Below are positions 25,516 to 33,489 of a stretch of 38,933 bases of DNA, piece after piece. The position numbers were made by a program, and so were the translations under genes. Positions within the stretch are counted from its first letter, which is position 1. Each line of letters begins with the position of its first letter. Source of the DNA: BS150m-G50 sp964501185 [NCBI: uncultured Bacteroidia bacterium]. GTDB lineage: Bacteria > CAIWAD01 > BS150m-G50. The stretch lies in contig CAZCRT010000017.1 of the NCBI GenBank assembly GCA_964501185.1, forward strand, positions 27,588 to 66,520. The letters are read 5' to 3'. The notes below the pieces were generated by a model that had not been told where the DNA came from, did no database searches, and saw only the letters and a program-made list of their open reading frames with translations.

Positions 25516-28242
25516 ATGAAGAGAATCATTCTCCCGTTAATGCTGCTATTTGCGCTTGCGGCAACTGTTTCTGCTAATGATCGCGATGCTGAGCTCGCTG
25601 CTATACAGGCTGCGATAGCTGAAGCCGGTCTGCAATGGAATGCCGGTCATAATCCCATTTTTGATCTACCGGAAGAGGAACGGCTGGGTATGCTGGGGGC
25701 TGATATCCCGGTCGATCACTGGGATGAAGAGCGTTCCAATTACAACAGCAGCAATCACCGTTTCAACCTTAACTGGAACGACTACGACGGTCACGACTGG
25801 GTAACAGGTGTGCGTAATCAGGGGCAGTGCGGTTCCTGCTGGGATTTTGGCAGCCTGGGAGCTTTTGAGAGCAGTGTCCTGCTCGCCCTGAACCAGCCGG
25901 ATACTGAGCTTGACCTTTCAGAACAGTTTGTTCTGTCCTGTTGCGATGACGTTGGTTATGGATCGTCCTGTAACGGGGGATGGGGATACGATGTTTTCAA
26001 TTTCATCCGTGATTACGGTGTACCACTGGAGAGTTGCTTTCCTTATGAGGCCAGCCATAGTATTCCCTGCTCCGGTGCCTGTGACGAGGCTGAGGAGCAA
26101 CTGCTTTACCTCGGTGATTTCCATGAGATTACTGCTGACTGGGTAGATGTGGCAGCGATCAATGAGGCACTGGTTGAATATGGACCGCTCTGTACAGTCT
26201 TCTGGGTCTACTCCGATTTCAATTCTTATACAGATGGCATCTATCAGCATACTTATGGGCCACTCACGGGTGGACACCTGGTAGAGCTGATAGGTTTTGA
26301 CAATACAAATCAGTGCTGGATCGTCAAGAACAGCTGGGGTAGCAGTTGGGGCGAGGAAGGGTTTTTCCGTATCGCCTATGAATCCAACTGTGGTTTTGGC
26401 AGCTATACACTGGCGCCGCAGTACTTCCCGCCCGAATCGGTCAGTTTGAATCGTGTAATTATCGATGACGATAATTCCGGCCCCAGCAACGGGGACAATG
26501 ATCAGGTGATTAACCCGGGTGAAACGATTGAGATGCGCCTGCGGGTTTACAACCGGATGGGAACACTGCCAGCGGGCAATGCGGTTATGGAACTGGAAGG
26601 GCCCGGTGAATTGATTGTGAATGAGTTTGAGTTTTCTCCTCTCAATCAGGGTGATGTCCTCCTGCCTGAGTCTTTCGTTTTTAACTGTGACGCTGATGTT
26701 GAAGATGGAGAAGTTTTCCACTTCACTGTTACCCTCCAGCCGGATGGATATGATCCGATAGTTCTGACCTTCACCAGGATGGCCGGCGCCCCCGTACTGG
26801 CCTGGAGTGATTGCTGGCTGGACGACGCCGGCACCGGCAACAGTGACAACTACTTGAATCCCGGGGAAGAGGTGGATGTCTGGCTGACAATCATGAATCA
26901 GGGTGGTGATGAAGCTCAGTCAATCAGTGGCTGGGTCGAAACGGATGATCCCTATATCAGCCTGATGGAAAACAGTTTCAGCTGCGATGATATTCCTGAA
27001 AATAACTGGCGTATGTGTGACAATGCTGTTGTTGTCGATATCTCTGCAGATTGCCCCATAAACCATGAAGTTGAACTGCAGGTTCATCTTGAATCTAACA
27101 ACGGCAGGGTTTTCGAGGACAGTTACACTCTGCTGGTTCATGGCCTGGACCTGCAATTCCACTCGCGTGAATTGACCGGCGATTCAAATGGCAACGGTCA
27201 GATCGATCCCGGTGAGACCGCAGAAATTGAGTTTACACTGACCAATACTTTCGAAGTGGACTACAGCGATGTAACCATGACATTTGCTCCGGTAGATGAG
27301 CAGCAACTGGTCTGCAATTCCGGTGGTGTAATACAGTTTAACAATGTGCCGGCAGGCGTGGAAACCACCTCCAGCACATCGCTGAGTGTGACCATTGATC
27401 CGGATCTACCGGTTGATTCTTTCCCTGTAGTGGATGTGACGCTGCATTGCGACAGTTATCCCGATCGTGTATTGCAGCTGATTATTCCTGTAGCTGATGT
27501 GAAGATACTCAATGAGGGTGAAGGTGTGATGGAGAACATGATGTTTGAAGATGTCATGACCCTCTGGCACCGAAGTGAAAATCGCAGCACGACTACCGTC
27601 AACAGTTTCTATCTCGGTGATGAAGAGACCCATCTGTATGAGCCCTGGCAATCCAGCTGGATCACTCTTGTACTCGAAAATGCCAATCCGGACTATGTTC
27701 TCTCCTTCAACAGCTGGCTGGATCTGGCAGAAGGGGACGCGGTCACTCTGCGGATGGTGCATCAGAACAGCGGTGGCTGGGTGGACCTGGCAGACATCAC
27801 TGCTGACGGGAGCTGGCAGCATTACGAAGTGCCGCTCGTGTTGGATGAGACAATTGATGTAGTGGTCCGTTTTGCCTTCCAGTCTGATGGAGAGTCGGAA
27901 GCGGAAGGCTGGTATCTGGATGATATTATCGTTTACGATGGACAGGGATTTCAGGGTATCAATAATCTGGAGGCCCCGGGCTCTTTCACTGTATCAGCGA
28001 ACTATCCCAATCCTTTCAATCCTGTGACCACTATTCGTTGTACACTGCCGCAGCCGGCTGATGTCAGCCTGCAGGTATATGATCTGATGGGCCGACAGAT
28101 TTTCGCCGATCATTATCCACAGCAGACGGCCGGTCAAATGGAGATTGTGTTCGATGGCAGTGATCTTGCCAGCGGCGTCTACCTGTACCGGTTGACAGCA
28201 GGTGAGTTCACTGAGACGAGGAGAATGCTTCTGTTAAAGTAG
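25516..28242 (+). CDS. Secreted C1A (papain-type) cysteine protease with T9SS sorting domain
   Basis: A 908-residue protease. A clear signal peptide (residues 1-20) is followed by a propeptide-like helix (AELAAIQAAIAEAGL) and a papain domain at about 75-310. Catalytic residues are Cys108 in NQGQCGSCWDF, His254 in TGGHLVELIGFD and Asn272 in VKNSWGSSWGEEGFFRI; the oxyanion Gln is in RNQGQCG. The usual CWAF reads CWDF. Next come three beta domains, each opened by an Asp-rich loop ending in NPGE or DPGE (near 322, 430 and 560), and a jelly-roll-like module (about 680-815). The tail carries the T9SS signal (NYPNPFNPVTTIRCTLPQPA near 830; ASGVYLYRL; final RRMLLLK). It should be exported by T9SS and act outside the cell. 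Transcription ends at a strong hairpin just downstream. Confidence 0.92.
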   Translation: MKRIILPLMLLFALAATVSANDRDAELAAIQAAIAEAGLQWNAGHNPIFDLPEEERLGMLGADIPVDHWDEERSNYNSSNHRFNLNWNDYDGHDWVTGVRNQGQCGSCWDFGSLGAFESSVLLALNQPDTELDLSEQFVLSCCDDVGYGSSCNGGWGYDVFNFIRDYGVPLESCFPYEASHSIPCSGACDEAEEQLLYLGDFHEITADWVDVAAINEALVEYGPLCTVFWVYSDFNSYTDGIYQHTYGPLTGGHLVELIGFDNTNQCWIVKNSWGSSWGEEGFFRIAYESNCGFGSYTLAPQYFPPESVSLNRVIIDDDNSGPSNGDNDQVINPGETIEMRLRVYNRMGTLPAGNAVMELEGPGELIVNEFEFSPLNQGDVLLPESFVFNCDADVEDGEVFHFTVTLQPDGYDPIVLTFTRMAGAPVLAWSDCWLDDAGTGNSDNYLNPGEEVDVWLTIMNQGGDEAQSISGWVETDDPYISLMENSFSCDDIPENNWRMCDNAVVVDISADCPINHEVELQVHLESNNGRVFEDSYTLLVHGLDLQFHSRELTGDSNGNGQIDPGETAEIEFTLTNTFEVDYSDVTMTFAPVDEQQLVCNSGGVIQFNNVPAGVETTSSTSLSVTIDPDLPVDSFPVVDVTLHCDSYPDRVLQLIIPVADVKILNEGEGVMENMMFEDVMTLWHRSENRSTTTVNSFYLGDEETHLYEPWQSSWITLVLENANPDYVLSFNSWLDLAEGDAVTLRMVHQNSGGWVDLADITADGSWQHYEVPLVLDETIDVVVRFAFQSDGESEAEGWYLDDIIVYDGQGFQGINNLEAPGSFTVSANYPNPFNPVTTIRCTLPQPADVSLQVYDLMGRQIFADHYPQQTAGQMEIVFDGSDLASGVYLYRLTAGEFTETRRMLLLK

Positions 28243-28262
28243 CTGACAGGCGGAATAGAACA

Positions 28263-28300
28263 AAAAAGGGCGGTACTGAAACATCAGTGCTGCCCTTTTT
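28263..28300. terminator. Bidirectional Rho-independent terminator
   Basis: A 17-bp stem (two G-T pairs) with an AACA loop. The left arm starts AAAAAGGGC and the right arm ends GCCCTTTTT, so both strands have a T tract. It sits between convergent genes, 20 bases after the protease stop and 35 bases beyond the stop of the minus-strand repeat protein, and should serve both. Confidence 0.93.
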
Positions 28301-28334
28301 ATTGCCATCGATGGAGAAAGCTGAACACTACCCT

Positions 28335-30596
28335 TTACCGGTCCTGAAAAACCCCCTCGCCACTGGTCGGATCATCATCTTCGTCCGTCAGAAACTGCCG
28401 GTTATTGCCGCGTGTGCTGTCGGCATAACTGTCATCCGCACCACCGAGGTCAAAGAAAAGTCCCAGGCTGAGCGCTCCCCGGCCATCATTGTAGTTGTTG
28501 CCACCACCGGCTCCCTGTGATGCATTGCCAGCACCGTAACTGTCTTCACCTTCCAGATCACAGAAAACAGCCATTGCGTTCTGTGCGCAGCCACCCTGCG
28601 ATAGTGAGCCACCCTGATATCTGTCATTCCCCGAACGGTCGAGAAAAAGTGCGGCACCTACATCCCAGGTTCCACCCTGATTGGTCGCTTCCTGCCCGAA
28701 ATAGCTGTCATTCCCCTCTTCATCAAAGAAGCAGGAAGCAGCCTGGTGGGCCAACGCCGCCTGACAGTAACGGTTACCTGTCACCCGGTCATTTCCTCTA
28801 CCGTCATAAAAAAGGCCGAAACCGAAGAAGTACCCGCAACCCTGCGAAAAATTACCGGCAATATACTCATCATCACCGGCGCGGTCGCAGAGCATACCCA
28901 GGCCACCTGCGGCCAGCTGCCGGAACCCGACTCCAACTCCCTGTGACCATCCGGACCAGGTGGCTTCGTTACCGTAACCGTTGGGATGTTTATGGGAAGC
29001 CAGGTAGTGATCATCACCGGTGATATCCAGCAGCAGACCACAGCCTCTGGCACCGCCACACCCCTGTGAGTATAGGGCTGCAGAGTAATCATCGTTACCA
29101 TTGTCATCCCGGAGTAATCCACTACCGAAGAATGCTGTTCCCTGCACCGCCTCCTGGCCGAGGTAAATATCATCTCCACTGTAGTCGTGCAGCAGACCGA
29201 CCCCGGCAAAAGCGCTTCCCTGAGCCAGGCGGGCGCCGGAGTAGGTATCATTCCCAGACAGATCCAGCAGTAAACCTGTACCAGCCAGACCGCTCCCCAT
29301 GCTTGCCCTTCCATTGCAGAAGTAGCGGTCATCACCGGAAAAATCGATACAGATTCCCACTCGTCCCTGTCGAAAATGATGCTGATCACCATTTGAGATA
29401 GTAAAGGGTGTCCCGCCGGCGTTGTTCAGATAGAGGTCGTTTCCACCGAGGTCGAGCAACAGCGCGGTTGTCGTTGAATGTATCTGGTCACTATCATCAG
29501 CGATCAGCAGGCGTGCTGACAGAGGATTACCGTCTGCATCTTCAGCAACTGTAACCAGAGTGTCCAGCAGGATACCACCCGCAACCTGTCTGGAAGCATA
29601 GTTCTGTCGCAGCTCCTGCTCCAGCAACTCCAGACCGGCCGGGTTATCAATCTTTGACAGCAGTTGAGCAGCCTGTGCCAGGGCATCGTAGTTGATGCGA
29701 TGTGTTGATGCGATCAGTGACTCAAATCCTGTTACCAGTTCCAGGTCATCTTCCCAGTGCAGGTAGAAAGTTGTGATGAAACTCTCCAGCAGTGGATCAA
29801 ACCAGTTTGCCAGTGCGCCGGTTTCAGCTGCGGTCAGGTCAGCAAATGCCACTTCAATAGCACGGTTTGTTTGCTGCAGCAGCTCTATCAGGTCATGCAG
29901 ACTATCTCCGGAAGGAAACCTGTCATCTGTTGCGGTCGCGTTCAGGCAATTGAACATGCCTGCAAAAACTGTGGACGCAGTCTGTCCGGCAATGCCTCCA
30001 CTATCCTTTAACAGCTTTTGTCCGATTGCTCCAACACGGCGTGGTTCCAGCAGTACTGCTGCTGTAGCTTCCAGAGTATGGAATCCCTGGTAGGTCTCCA
30101 TTTCAATTTGAAAAGCCCTGCGCAGGCGCTCGTAGGCTGGCTGAAGTCGGAATTCGTTGACAGTGTTCACGATCATCTGCTCTACCTGATCAGCTTTCAG
30201 GTCGGGGAAGAGTATCGTTGTGCTGTCTGGAAATGTGGCACGTTCACCCTGGCGCATGATACTGGTGTAGTCATCGCGGTTGCCAAGGATCAGTGGCAGC
30301 AGTTCATTTTCACCACTGCGGTGGATGAGCAATGTAACACGTTTTCCCGGATGATGCCTGTCCAGCAGTCGTCCCAGATCGCTGGCAGCTTTGAGCGTAT
30401 CGCTATTGATGGCGATAATGATATCACCGCTTTTCAAACCACCTATCATGGCGGGGGAGCGGGGTACGATTCTGGTCAGTCTAATCCCTGCCGGGTCATC
30501 CGACCATGCATGCCCCACACCGAGGTATGGTTGTGCCAGGGCAATGGTTGTTGACAATGTTAGAAACATGGTAACAAGGAGACGAATGACAAACAT
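28335..30596 (-). CDS. Exported PDZ protein with about twelve Gly-Asn-Asp (GND) solenoid-like repeats
   Basis: A 753-residue exported protein with a signal peptide ending near ALAQ (residue 22). Residues 22-105 are a PDZ domain (YLGVGHAW; GIRLTRIVPRSPAMIGGLKS; GDIIIAINSDTLKAASDL). A mostly helical region follows (about 130-370). From about 385 to 745 there are roughly twelve repeats of about 26 residues with consensus G-G-LLLD-x2-G-N/D-D-x-Y followed 5-8 residues later by QG-x-G. Clear units begin TGLLLDLSGNDTYSGA, VGLLHDYSGDDIYLGQ, AALFLDRSGNDRYQGG and FGLFYDGRGNDR. The even spacing and the Gly/Asn/Asp turns suggest a beta-solenoid; the turns recall calcium-binding RTX loops but are not the RTX nonapeptide. 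There is no T9SS tail and no protease triad. Function is unknown. The start ATG has GGAG seven bases upstream. Confidence 0.82.
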   Translation of the reverse strand: MFVIRLLVTMFLTLSTTIALAQPYLGVGHAWSDDPAGIRLTRIVPRSPAMIGGLKSGDIIIAINSDTLKAASDLGRLLDRHHPGKRVTLLIHRSGENELLPLILGNRDDYTSIMRQGERATFPDSTTILFPDLKADQVEQMIVNTVNEFRLQPAYERLRRAFQIEMETYQGFHTLEATAAVLLEPRRVGAIGQKLLKDSGGIAGQTASTVFAGMFNCLNATATDDRFPSGDSLHDLIELLQQTNRAIEVAFADLTAAETGALANWFDPLLESFITTFYLHWEDDLELVTGFESLIASTHRINYDALAQAAQLLSKIDNPAGLELLEQELRQNYASRQVAGGILLDTLVTVAEDADGNPLSARLLIADDSDQIHSTTTALLLDLGGNDLYLNNAGGTPFTISNGDQHHFRQGRVGICIDFSGDDRYFCNGRASMGSGLAGTGLLLDLSGNDTYSGARLAQGSAFAGVGLLHDYSGDDIYLGQEAVQGTAFFGSGLLRDDNGNDDYSAALYSQGCGGARGCGLLLDITGDDHYLASHKHPNGYGNEATWSGWSQGVGVGFRQLAAGGLGMLCDRAGDDEYIAGNFSQGCGYFFGFGLFYDGRGNDRVTGNRYCQAALAHQAASCFFDEEGNDSYFGQEATNQGGTWDVGAALFLDRSGNDRYQGGSLSQGGCAQNAMAVFCDLEGEDSYGAGNASQGAGGGNNYNDGRGALSLGLFFDLGGADDSYADSTRGNNRQFLTDEDDDPTSGEGVFQDR

Positions 30597-30893
30597 AGGG
30601 GACTCCAGATCGTATAGATAGATGCAAGGTGAAGACGGGAGATAACACTCGACGACTCATTAACTGATTGCGAGTATCAGTATATCAACGTTTGAAGTGA
30701 TGATTGTAAAGTGCTATAAACAAAGTTTTCCTTAGGGCCTGTTCTTCACCCTGAAAAAGGAGGTATAAGGGGCATTTGCACCCTGTTGTGTGATGTAACT
30801 ACTGGAATAACAATAACAAAATGGGGTCCGACCCTATGGTAGTGTAAGTGTTGTACAAACAGTACGATAGAAATTCCCCAGGGAATTATATAG
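30597..30893. other. Intergenic region with short dyads next to the A+T-rich gene
   Basis: No gene is seen. It holds GGGTC-C-GACCC at 30824-30834, resembling the small GGGTC/GACCC hairpins that flank or follow some mobile repeat elements, a TTGTACAA palindrome at about 30851-30858, and the AATTCCC/GGGAATT hairpin at 30872-30887. Composition is A+T-rich compared with the flanking repeat-protein gene. It should also contain the promoter of the minus-strand repeat-protein gene (start 30596). Confidence 0.35.
30872..30887 (-). terminator. Possible weak terminator hairpin after the DUF3293-like gene
   Basis: A perfect 7-bp inverted repeat, AATTCCC-CA-GGGAATT, lies six bases beyond the stop of the gene at 30894. 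The stem is short and only TTTCT follows on the minus strand, so it may be a weak terminator or a protein site. Confidence 0.35.
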
Positions 30894-31499
30894 TTAACTC
30901 CCCTGACTGTCTTTGCTTTTCATGATTGCTTCAAATGCCAAACTTTCCAGTTGACCATTTGGCGTGTACTCGAATCCTTCAAATACAAAAGATTTACCCT
31001 TTATCTGTGTATAGGCTTGGGCAATTTTGTTGGGGGAGAACTTTCCCAGTGTACTCAAAATCTTACCAGATTTGTTTATCAAACAGACCTTGTTCTTGGT
31101 ATCAGAACCTTGGTAGATAAACCCATCTTGTTTATAGTCCTGTGCCAATCGCACTGCATCTTTGAATGATATGTTTGGAATAAAAAGACTTTCCTCAACA
31201 ACCGGTACTTTCTGGTCATCTGGACAGTCCTTATAGTCTACAGATGGGTCTTGGCATTCAAGCCAATACCCACGCACTTTGAAAAAACCAAGACCAAGGT
31301 TTCTCACTTTAACCTGCAAAGCCTTGTTTCTAGCAAGATTCTCCTTCTTACTAAAACCGCCACGAAAAGCGGTTAGAATAGCAAAACTGTTACTCCCATC
31401 TGCAAGAATATGTTGGTAAACTCTGCCTAGCGAAGCTTCATTTATTGCCACTCTATCACCAGACCGTATTGCATCAATTAAGACTTTCAACTCTGTCAT
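30894..31499 (-). CDS. DUF3293-like hypothetical protein, probably horizontally acquired
   Basis: A 201-residue soluble protein without a signal peptide. The N-terminal half has GSNSFAILTAFRGGFSKKEN, then LARNKALQVKVRNLGLGFFK and VRGYWLE. Next come VEESLFIPNISFKDAVRLAQ and YKQDGFIYQG. This order (TA-F/W-N, RN-x2-L, G-x-W-E, ES-F-ip, A-x2-YgQ) resembles DUF3293 and a set of phage-encoded hypothetical proteins. The C-terminal part (LGKFSPNKIAQAYTQIKGKS) looks like the phage versions. Function is unknown. The start has GGAGGA five bases ahead. Lines sampled in the gene are about 38-42% G+C against about 48-57% in neighbouring genes, and it is rich in Lys and Asn codons, which suggests transfer. 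The DUF assignment is from memory of the pattern. Confidence 0.6.
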   Translation of the reverse strand: MTELKVLIDAIRSGDRVAINEASLGRVYQHILADGSNSFAILTAFRGGFSKKENLARNKALQVKVRNLGLGFFKVRGYWLECQDPSVDYKDCPDDQKVPVVEESLFIPNISFKDAVRLAQDYKQDGFIYQGSDTKNKVCLINKSGKILSTLGKFSPNKIAQAYTQIKGKSFVFEGFEYTPNGQLESLAFEAIMKSKDSQGS

Positions 31500-31581
31500 T
31501 TATATCCTCCACACGTTGTTATTATCCCCAATTCTACAATAAGTAGGGAGTCAAGTATATAAGTCCCATTCCCCAGGTTTC

Positions 31582-32499
31582 CTAGAACTTGACGGTGAAA
31601 TCGATGTATGGGAATCCCGGAAAGATCAGATCTCCCATGTTGTTAAAAAAGGCGAAGTCGACACTTAACTTTTCACCGAAGAACCTTAACCCATACGATA
31701 CGAGTGGGAAGTCCATTTCCGGCATCCACCAGTTTTCTGAAACAAATGCAATTCGTCGCCAGGCGCGTTTTTCTCCGCCAATCATCACTGTAGGATGATC
31801 AGCCAGCTCATCATCGACAAAACCGTATCCTAATCCAAATGTCATGCTTGCATCAGGACCGCCCAATGTCCCTACTCCATAAAGGACTCCCAGGAGGCTC
31901 GGGTCAGCTGATGACCCATCTGTGTCATCATCCCAATCCGGTATGCCTATCAGGATAACGCCGACAGCGCTGTTGAATTTATCACTGCTGGTGATACCCA
32001 TTTTTGGAGTCACATACCACCACTGTTTACCAGGGGCAACACCGGGGAACAGTGAGAATCCACCACCCAGGGTAAAGCGATCAGTCACACCATAAACTAC
32101 GGTAGGAAAGAAAAAATAGTAATCAGCAAAATACCACTCTCCCTGTGGCAGCATGCGACCGGTTGGTGCGAAATAGAGGCGTGATACATTCGGATTGGGA
32201 AACCAGTATTTACCGTCACGCAGAGCTGTCTCAGGAACCAGATCAATGGAACATATCCGCTGAAGCGGGATGGTCAATTCCCCCATTTCAGTGGCGAATT
32301 GAATGGATTCTCCATCGTGTGATACAATACGGCCAAAAGTACGGGACCCGTCCAGCGTAGTAATGATCTGCAGGTGTTCAGGAGGCGGTGGCTGGAGATC
32401 TTCCGGTAGTATCTCCTGTGAGCTGGCCAGGCCAGTGCCTGCAGTCACACCAGTGAGTATCAGGATCAGAATCAATCGGAGAATTTTAATTGAACGCAT
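31582..32499 (-). CDS. Outer-membrane beta-barrel protein with N-terminal Sm-like module
   Basis: A 305-residue exported protein. Two ATGs sit together; the second (32499) is chosen because GGAGG is five bases upstream and it begins the signal peptide (RSIKILRLILILILTGVTAG). Residues 40-80 (GRIVSHDGESIQFATEMGEL) look like a small Sm/YgdR-type beta-barrel fold often put before outer-membrane proteins in this group. From about 85 on there are alternating amphipathic strands rich in Gly, Tyr, Trp and Phe (LYFAPTGRMLPQGEWYFADY; RFTLGGGFSLFPG), ending DFTVKF with a terminal Phe as expected for BAM-assembled barrels. No substrate or enzyme role is visible. It is 42 bases downstream of the methyltransferase on the same strand. 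Confidence 0.78.
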   Translation of the reverse strand: MRSIKILRLILILILTGVTAGTGLASSQEILPEDLQPPPPEHLQIITTLDGSRTFGRIVSHDGESIQFATEMGELTIPLQRICSIDLVPETALRDGKYWFPNPNVSRLYFAPTGRMLPQGEWYFADYYFFFPTVVYGVTDRFTLGGGFSLFPGVAPGKQWWYVTPKMGITSSDKFNSAVGVILIGIPDWDDDTDGSSADPSLLGVLYGVGTLGGPDASMTFGLGYGFVDDELADHPTVMIGGEKRAWRRIAFVSENWWMPEMDFPLVSYGLRFFGEKLSVDFAFFNNMGDLIFPGFPYIDFTVKF

Positions 32500-32541
32500 C
32501 ATAACCTCCACTGTTGGCATTTTCATTTCATCTGTCCCGTC

Positions 32542-33309
32542 TCATATCACGGCAGGTTCTGAGAGCCGCTGTATATTGTTCTCCAGATGCTCCTTTTCGA
32601 GTTCAATCATCAGATAATTACGGTTAAGATTCCGTGCTGCCACTGCAGCAGAAAGTGTACCGGCATAGGGGTCAAGAACCAGATCACCGGGTGCAGACGA
32701 GGCTTCGATCAACCGGGTCAGGATTTCCTGCGGTTTGGTTGTACCATGCTGGTGACGATAGTTGAAGGTGCGCTGGTAGAACTGGATGTTTCCATCCATG
32801 TTCCGCTGATAGAGAACATTCGGTTGCCTTTTCCCCCGCAGCGGATTGCCCTTGCCTTTGACTGCGAAGAGGATGAATTCGTGTTGTGGTGCCCAGTCAC
32901 CCTTCAAATCCCCGCTACCATGGTTGTTTTTGACCCAGACCAGGCAGTTTTTGTAACGAAGCTGTTCCTCTGTTGAAAGGGTAGTATTATTGGCAGTAAT
33001 AGTCGCAACCAGTTCCGGGAAGGTGCGATGATCACACCAGCAATAAAAGTGCGCCCCCGGTTTCAACAGGCGGGTTGACTGGCTGATGAACTCAACTATG
33101 TCGAAAGTAGTAGCGCTGACTTTCTTCACTTTGGGACGGGCCACCGGACGATTGGATTGATAATCCTTGTAGGGTGGGTCGGTGAGAATCAGATCGACAC
33201 TGTTATCCGGAACCAGTGGTAGAAGCCGGCGACAATCATTATGATACACCCGGTTGACAAAGTTCTCATCAAAACCAGCTTCAGGTGAAGGCTTGCGATG
33301 CAACGTCAT
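32542..33309 (-). CDS. Orphan beta-class DNA methyltransferase (N4/N6 amino)
   Basis: A 255-residue S-adenosylmethionine-dependent DNA methyltransferase. Catalytic motif IV, LTDPPY (42-47), comes before the cofactor motif, VLDPYAGTLSAAVAA (211-225), which is the beta-class order. Between them are LLKPGAHFYCWCD and the HGTTKPQEILTRLIEASSAP segment. The cofactor motif normally reads DPF-x-GSGTT; here it is DPYAGTLS, keeping the first Gly but not the second. DPPY is shared by adenine-N6 enzymes, while cytosine-N4 enzymes usually have SPPY, so adenine is the likelier target. No restriction endonuclease, specificity subunit or defence gene is adjacent, so it may be a regulatory or phage-derived orphan. 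GGGAGA precedes the ATG. Confidence 0.88.
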   Translation of the reverse strand: MTLHRKPSPEAGFDENFVNRVYHNDCRRLLPLVPDNSVDLILTDPPYKDYQSNRPVARPKVKKVSATTFDIVEFISQSTRLLKPGAHFYCWCDHRTFPELVATITANNTTLSTEEQLRYKNCLVWVKNNHGSGDLKGDWAPQHEFILFAVKGKGNPLRGKRQPNVLYQRNMDGNIQFYQRTFNYRHQHGTTKPQEILTRLIEASSAPGDLVLDPYAGTLSAAVAARNLNRNYLMIELEKEHLENNIQRLSEPAVI

Positions 33310-33489
33310 CTTTCTCCCGGGTTTGCTTACAAATTCATTGACTGTGCTTGTGTCACAGAATTGCTGAGTCGATGAAGTGAGACAGCAATCAGGTATTGCC
33401 TGTCAGTTGGGAGAATAATAGCATTTGCAGGAGAAAAACAAAAGCACTGTCGTTAATGGCACACCAGATGTGACTGCATCTCAGTTGCA

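Noticed and set aside
28335-29450. The GND repeats as an RTX calcium-binding array
   Set aside because: The spacing is about 26 residues with one GND per unit, not tandem nine-residue GGxGxDxLx repeats; only a loose similarity of turns remains.
30018-30554. A 178-codon plus-strand frame opposite the PDZ/GND protein
   Set aside because: It lies inside a well-supported gene with signal peptide and PDZ domain on the other strand; its translation is low in domain character.
33341-33360. A canonical Crp site upstream of the methyltransferase
   Set aside because: The halves are spaced one base too close for TGTGA-N6-TCACA; only the short shared dyad was kept as a weak observation.
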